This document shows positions 5,628-7,545 of a stretch of 7,545 bases of DNA, piece after piece. This DNA is from an uncultured bacterium. Lineage in GTDB: Bacteria; Patescibacteriota; Saccharimonadia; Saccharimonadales; Saccharimonadaceae. Made by a program: the position numbers and the translations under genes. A model generated the notes under the pieces. It was not told where the DNA came from. It was given only the letters and a program-made list of their open reading frames with translations, and ran no database searches. Where the stretch lies: assembly GCA_937930585.1 (NCBI GenBank), contig CALHCA010000111.1, positions 1 to 7,545 on the forward strand. Direction: 5' to 3'. The first letter of the stretch is position 1, and every line of letters begins with the position of its first letter.

Positions 5628-5987
5628 ATGAGCCAAGAACTTTTACCTAAACAAACTGATTTAATTGATAGATTTGGAGTGTTGCAAATTAAACTTTCTG
5701 ACCGCGGTCGAAGGAATCAAGAATTTATTCATATTTTTGATAAAAATTCTCGCTTTTCGAAAGTTAAAGATGCTGAGATTCTTTCAAAGAAAATGCACAA
5801 AATAAATTTTAACTCAAAGAATACCATCCGTGATATTGAGTGCTACAGTGAGTCTAAAGACTCAAACTGCCAGCGTAAAATTTTGATTGACTTTTGTGAA
5901 CGACACAAGATAGACCTTCTCCTTCATATTGCAGAAGGAAATTCTCGTGGTAGATATAAAACACAAGTTTTCATTTTTTCGGTTTAG
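5628..5987 (+). CDS. Uncharacterised 119-residue protein B (possible tandem paralogue)
   Basis: Not recognised. It is a soluble, basic and charged protein without signal peptide or membrane segment, exactly as long as its plus-strand neighbour. Predicted elements: strand VLQIKLSD (18-25), strand EFIHIFDK (32-39), helix KVKDAEILSKKMHKI (45-59), strand TIRDIECYSE (66-75), helix NCQRKILIDFCERHK (80-94), strand IDLLLHIAEG (95-104), strand KTQVFIFSV (111-119). This repeats the strand-strand-helix-strand-helix-strand-strand order of protein A. CERHKIDLLLHI here faces CDRANIELTISL there, and the distance from the IKL strand to that Cys is 69 versus 68 residues. Distant homology is therefore likely but not proven. 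It has its own promoter, a strong Shine-Dalgarno and its own terminator. It converges on xseB. One TTCGAA site lies inside (about 5757). Confidence 0.85.
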   Translation: MSQELLPKQTDLIDRFGVLQIKLSDRGRRNQEFIHIFDKNSRFSKVKDAEILSKKMHKINFNSKNTIRDIECYSESKDSNCQRKILIDFCERHKIDLLLHIAEGNSRGRYKTQVFIFSV

Positions 5988-5991
5988 CTTC

Positions 5992-6020
5992 AATCTCGCT
6001 ACGGCGAGATTTTATTCTTC
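5992..6020 (+). terminator. Intrinsic terminator of protein B gene with UACG tetraloop
   Basis: AATCTCGC (5992-5999), loop TACG, GCGAGATT (6004-6011): a perfect 8-bp stem closed by the very stable C(UACG)G tetraloop, then TTATTCTTCTT. The T-rich tail covers the xseB stop codon on the other strand. Read on the minus strand the same hairpin directly follows xseB but lacks a U-tract, so it would be a weak terminator in that direction. Confidence 0.88.
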
Positions 6021-6209
6021 TTGTGCAAAATTTTTACTCAAAATCTGAATTTCATTCTTAAGCGAATCAAGTTCTTCCTCTAGTTTTTCGGCTTTCGAAA
6101 TTGCTTCTTTATATTTTTCAAAAACCTCTTCAAGAGGAATCTCACCACTTTCAATTTTTATTAAAATATCATCAATTTCAGCCATTTTTTTACTAATTTC
6201 GTTCGACAT
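6012..6209 (-). CDS. xseB: Exodeoxyribonuclease VII small subunit
   Basis: The small helical subunit of exonuclease VII, which assembles in several copies around the long coiled coil of XseA. At 65 residues it is slightly shorter than typical (about 75-80). Visible family features are IDDILIKIESGEIPLEEVFEKYKEAISKAEKLEEEL (start at 12), with the conserved short turn SGEIPLEE between two helices, and a second helix running to about residue 60. Its first 17 nt overlap the end of xseA. The ribosome binding site GGCGGAGGT lies inside xseA about 6 nt before the ATG, so the two subunits are translationally coupled. The stop codon lies in the T-rich tail of the convergent terminator. Confidence 0.93.
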   Translation of the reverse strand: MSNEISKKMAEIDDILIKIESGEIPLEEVFEKYKEAISKAEKLEEELDSLKNEIQILSKNFAQEE

Positions 6210-7338
6210 TTTTTACCTCCGCCGTTATTTTTTTATCAATTGTTTGAATCATAATTTCTTCACCAGCCGCTAATTTTCCGCTTACTAAAGCATAGCCTTT
6301 TGAAAGTATGTTTTGTGGATTGTAGCTTTCTAAAATTCGCTTTTTGGCTTGAAGTTCTCTTTGCTGTTCAAAAATATTATTCAAAATTAAACCTTTCATT
6401 TTGTAAATCTTTTGGTGGTTTTCAATTTTTAATTCATCAATCCTCGAAAGAATAAAATCGTTTGTGTGCAAAATTTTTGAACATAAAAATCTCATTTCGT
6501 CAAATTTATTCGGTGTTAAAAATTGCGCAACATTACTTGGTGTTGAAGCCGCAAAATCTGCCGCTAAATCACACAGACTTTCATCAATTTCGTGGCCAAT
6601 TCCTGTAATAACTGGCACCCGAGAAGCAGCAATCGCACGAACTAATTTTTCGTCATTAAAAACCGCTAAATCATCAGTACTTCCACCACCACGAATAATA
6701 GTAATCACATCTGGCAATTCACTTTGCGAATTGAAAAAATCAATTGCTCGAATAATCTGGTCGCTCGCAGAAATTCCCTGCACCTGCGTATGTGCAACAG
6801 TAATTTCTAACCCACCCCAACGCTCGTTAATAATCTTAATAAAGTCAGCATAACCCGCCGCTTGAACACTTGAAATCACTGCAATTTTTTGAGGATTTCG
6901 CGGAATTTCACGTTTGCGGCTTTCATCAAATAAGCCCTCTTTTGTTAACTTTTCCTTTAAAATTTCGAAAGATTTTTTGAGACTTCCTTCACCTTTTGGT
7001 ATGATTTTCTCAATTGTTAGGCTGAATTTTCCCCAATTTGTAAGTTTTGGCTTTGCTTGCACAACAACTTTCATTCCATCTTCGAGAGGAAATCGCATTT
7101 GCCAAACCGTCATAAAACAGCCAAGAACTGAGTCTTCATCTTTCAAATCAAAAAAAACGAACTTGTTGTGATTTACCTTAAAGCTTGAAATTTCACCTTC
7201 AATCAGAACACTCGGAAAACTCTTTTCGAAAATATCATTACTAGTTGCAATAAAATCTGAGACGCTATAAATCACCTCGTGTGGTTGAGGTTTTTTTATT
7301 TCAAAATTTAACAACTCTTCAAATTCATCAAAATCCAT
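6193..7338 (-). CDS. xseA: Exodeoxyribonuclease VII large subunit
   Basis: Catalytic subunit of the metal-independent nuclease that degrades single-stranded DNA to oligonucleotides from both ends. It has 381 residues against about 456 in E. coli. The N-terminal OB-fold spans about 22-115 (YSVSDFIATSND, VLIEGEISSFKV). The nuclease domain spans about 145-275, with KIAVISSVQAAGYADF (D165), IIRGGGSTDDLAVFNDE (R216) and ITGIGHEIDESLCDLAADFAASTPSNVAQ (H249, D252); these residues match the Asp, Arg, His and Asp needed in E. coli. The C-terminal coiled coil is clearly shortened (about 276-340), followed by the SKGYALV strand region. A 22-residue extension precedes the OB fold. The ATG at 7338 is chosen because an extended -10 box lies 8 nt upstream, which predicts a nearly leaderless mRNA; no Shine-Dalgarno is visible. 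Confidence 0.95.
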   Translation of the reverse strand: MDFDEFEELLNFEIKKPQPHEVIYSVSDFIATSNDIFEKSFPSVLIEGEISSFKVNHNKFVFFDLKDEDSVLGCFMTVWQMRFPLEDGMKVVVQAKPKLTNWGKFSLTIEKIIPKGEGSLKKSFEILKEKLTKEGLFDESRKREIPRNPQKIAVISSVQAAGYADFIKIINERWGGLEITVAHTQVQGISASDQIIRAIDFFNSQSELPDVITIIRGGGSTDDLAVFNDEKLVRAIAASRVPVITGIGHEIDESLCDLAADFAASTPSNVAQFLTPNKFDEMRFLCSKILHTNDFILSRIDELKIENHQKIYKMKGLILNNIFEQQRELQAKKRILESYNPQNILSKGYALVSGKLAAGEEIMIQTIDKKITAEVKNVERN

Positions 7339-7346
7339 ATAAAACT

Positions 7347-7355
7347 ATTATAACA
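7347..7355 (-). promoter_or_regulatory. Extended -10 promoter of xseAB, predicted leaderless
   Basis: On the minus strand TGT (7355-7353) precedes a perfect TATAAT (7352-7347). No good -35 is found at 16-18 nt, which fits TGn-dependent promoters. Eight nt separate the -10 from the ATG at 7338, leaving a leader of about 0-2 nt. The sequence between is AGTTTTAT, without a ribosome binding site. Confidence 0.68.
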
Positions 7356-7365
7356 TATTTTAAGT

Positions 7366-7398
7366 ATAAAAAATAACCGCTGCAGAGCGATTATTTTT
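7366..7398 (-). terminator. Intrinsic terminator upstream of xseA
   Basis: On the minus strand a stem of about 13 bp pairs 7398-7386 with 7381-7369 around a CUGC loop. The core is UCGCU/AGCGG, extended by A-U pairs, and the 3' arm runs into UUAUUUUUU. On the plus strand the same arms have a C-A mismatch, which becomes a G-U pair on minus, so the minus direction is favoured. It would end a minus-strand transcript entering from beyond 7400 and isolates xseAB from it. Confidence 0.6.
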
Positions 7399-7516
7399 CG
7401 AATATTTTAGAAAATTCCTGATTCAATTCTTGAATTTGTGATTTTTCACCGCCAGAAACTGCACCTAAAATCCAAGATTGGAGGTGCAGTAATTTTTTAT
7501 TTTTTTCTATTTCCAA
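7391..7516 (-). CDS. Possible small protein or C-terminal fragment of uncertain start
   Basis: In this frame a protein-like tail reads LLHLQSWILGAVSGGEKSQ, then an acidic/polar helix ending SKIFEK and TAA (7393-7391), directly followed by a terminator. Upstream the frame is closed by a TGA at 7528-7526. Three readings remain. One is a TTG start at 7516 (41 residues), lying 8 nt after TGTTATGAA, a weak copy of the xseA promoter geometry. The second is an ATG at 7529 (MKKLFGNRKK) whose frame shifts by -1 at the run of seven A's near 7501-7507 to enter this frame. The third is a frameshifted remnant or sequencing slip. I recognise no family. The region may equally be non-coding. Confidence 0.35.
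   Translation of the reverse strand: MEIEKNKKLLHLQSWILGAVSGGEKSQIQELNQEFSKIFEK
7458..7506 (+). terminator. Terminator-like hairpin on the plus strand with no visible gene
   Basis: ACTGCACC (7458-7465) pairs with GGTGCAGT (7483-7490) over 8 bp. An inner stem TCCA/TGGA with loop AGAT (7471-7482) stacks on it, leaving a TAAAA bulge. The hairpin is followed by AA and a T-rich run to 7506. By form this is a good intrinsic terminator for plus-strand transcription, yet no plus-strand reading frame precedes it in 7339-7457. Read on minus it is a hairpin inside the uncertain small reading frame. Confidence 0.5.
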
Positions 7517-7545
7517 ATAACTTTTTCATAACATATAATTGTTTT

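Noticed and set aside
6464..7171. Two plus-strand frames antisense to xseA
   Set aside because: They are shadows of the well-conserved nuclease and OB domains of xseA.
40..7402. TTCGAA copies as tRNA T-loops
   Set aside because: The copies lack the GG-TTCGAATCC context and acceptor and anticodon stems; no tRNA gene was found.
1..7545. UGA recoded as glycine (as in Gracilibacteria)
   Set aside because: All recognised genes are full length under the standard code with no in-frame UGA. It is noted that the complete genes end only in TAA or TAG, but this is expected at low G+C and with few genes.
1..7545. CRISPR array, insertion sequence or prophage remnant
   Set aside because: There are no spaced direct repeats, terminal inverted repeats or transposase/integrase genes anywhere in the window.

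Overview
The window is a compact stretch of a low-G+C bacterial genome (roughly one third G+C by eye). It carries mostly housekeeping genes on the minus strand and two small unrecognised genes on the plus strand. Several traits suggest a reduced, host-associated member of the Candidate Phyla Radiation (Patescibacteria), most likely Saccharibacteria-like: tiny intergenic gaps, a prolyl-tRNA synthetase without its editing domain, a stripped-down frr-rseP-proS neighbourhood with no uppS/cdsA/dxr, and a D-lactate dehydrogenase-type enzyme. The lineage is an inference from gene content, not a match I could run. The standard code fits: all genes run full length and none needs UGA reassigned.

Layout. 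1-570 (-): 5' part of a D-lactate/2-hydroxyacid dehydrogenase, cut by the window edge. 615-1865 (-): short proS. 1881-1917: strong hairpin plus U-tract between greA and proS. 1923-2384 (-): greA, with its own consensus promoter. 2446-5055 (-): operon frr - rseP - CPBP protease. 5093-6020 (+): two 119-residue genes, each with its own extended -10 promoter, strong Shine-Dalgarno and intrinsic terminator. 6012-7338 (-): overlapping xseA-xseB (exonuclease VII). 7339-7545: a minus-strand terminator, a short uncertain minus-strand reading frame, and a terminator-like hairpin facing plus.

How it works together. frr, proS and greA serve translation and transcription elongation. rseP and the CPBP protein are two membrane-embedded proteases that appear co-translated. 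xseAB degrades single-stranded DNA. The two plus-strand genes are the only clearly non-housekeeping content; they share length, promoter design, predicted secondary-structure order and a weakly similar C-terminal segment, so they may be a diverged tandem pair of unknown function.

Two window-wide patterns stand out. First, three minus-strand genes (ldh-type, frr, xseA) have a -10 box only 6-8 nt before the ATG and no usable Shine-Dalgarno, which predicts leaderless mRNAs, whereas greA and the two plus-strand genes have leaders. Second, the palindrome TTCGAA occurs about 26 times in 7.5 kb, in every reading frame and between genes, roughly ten times the number expected from composition.
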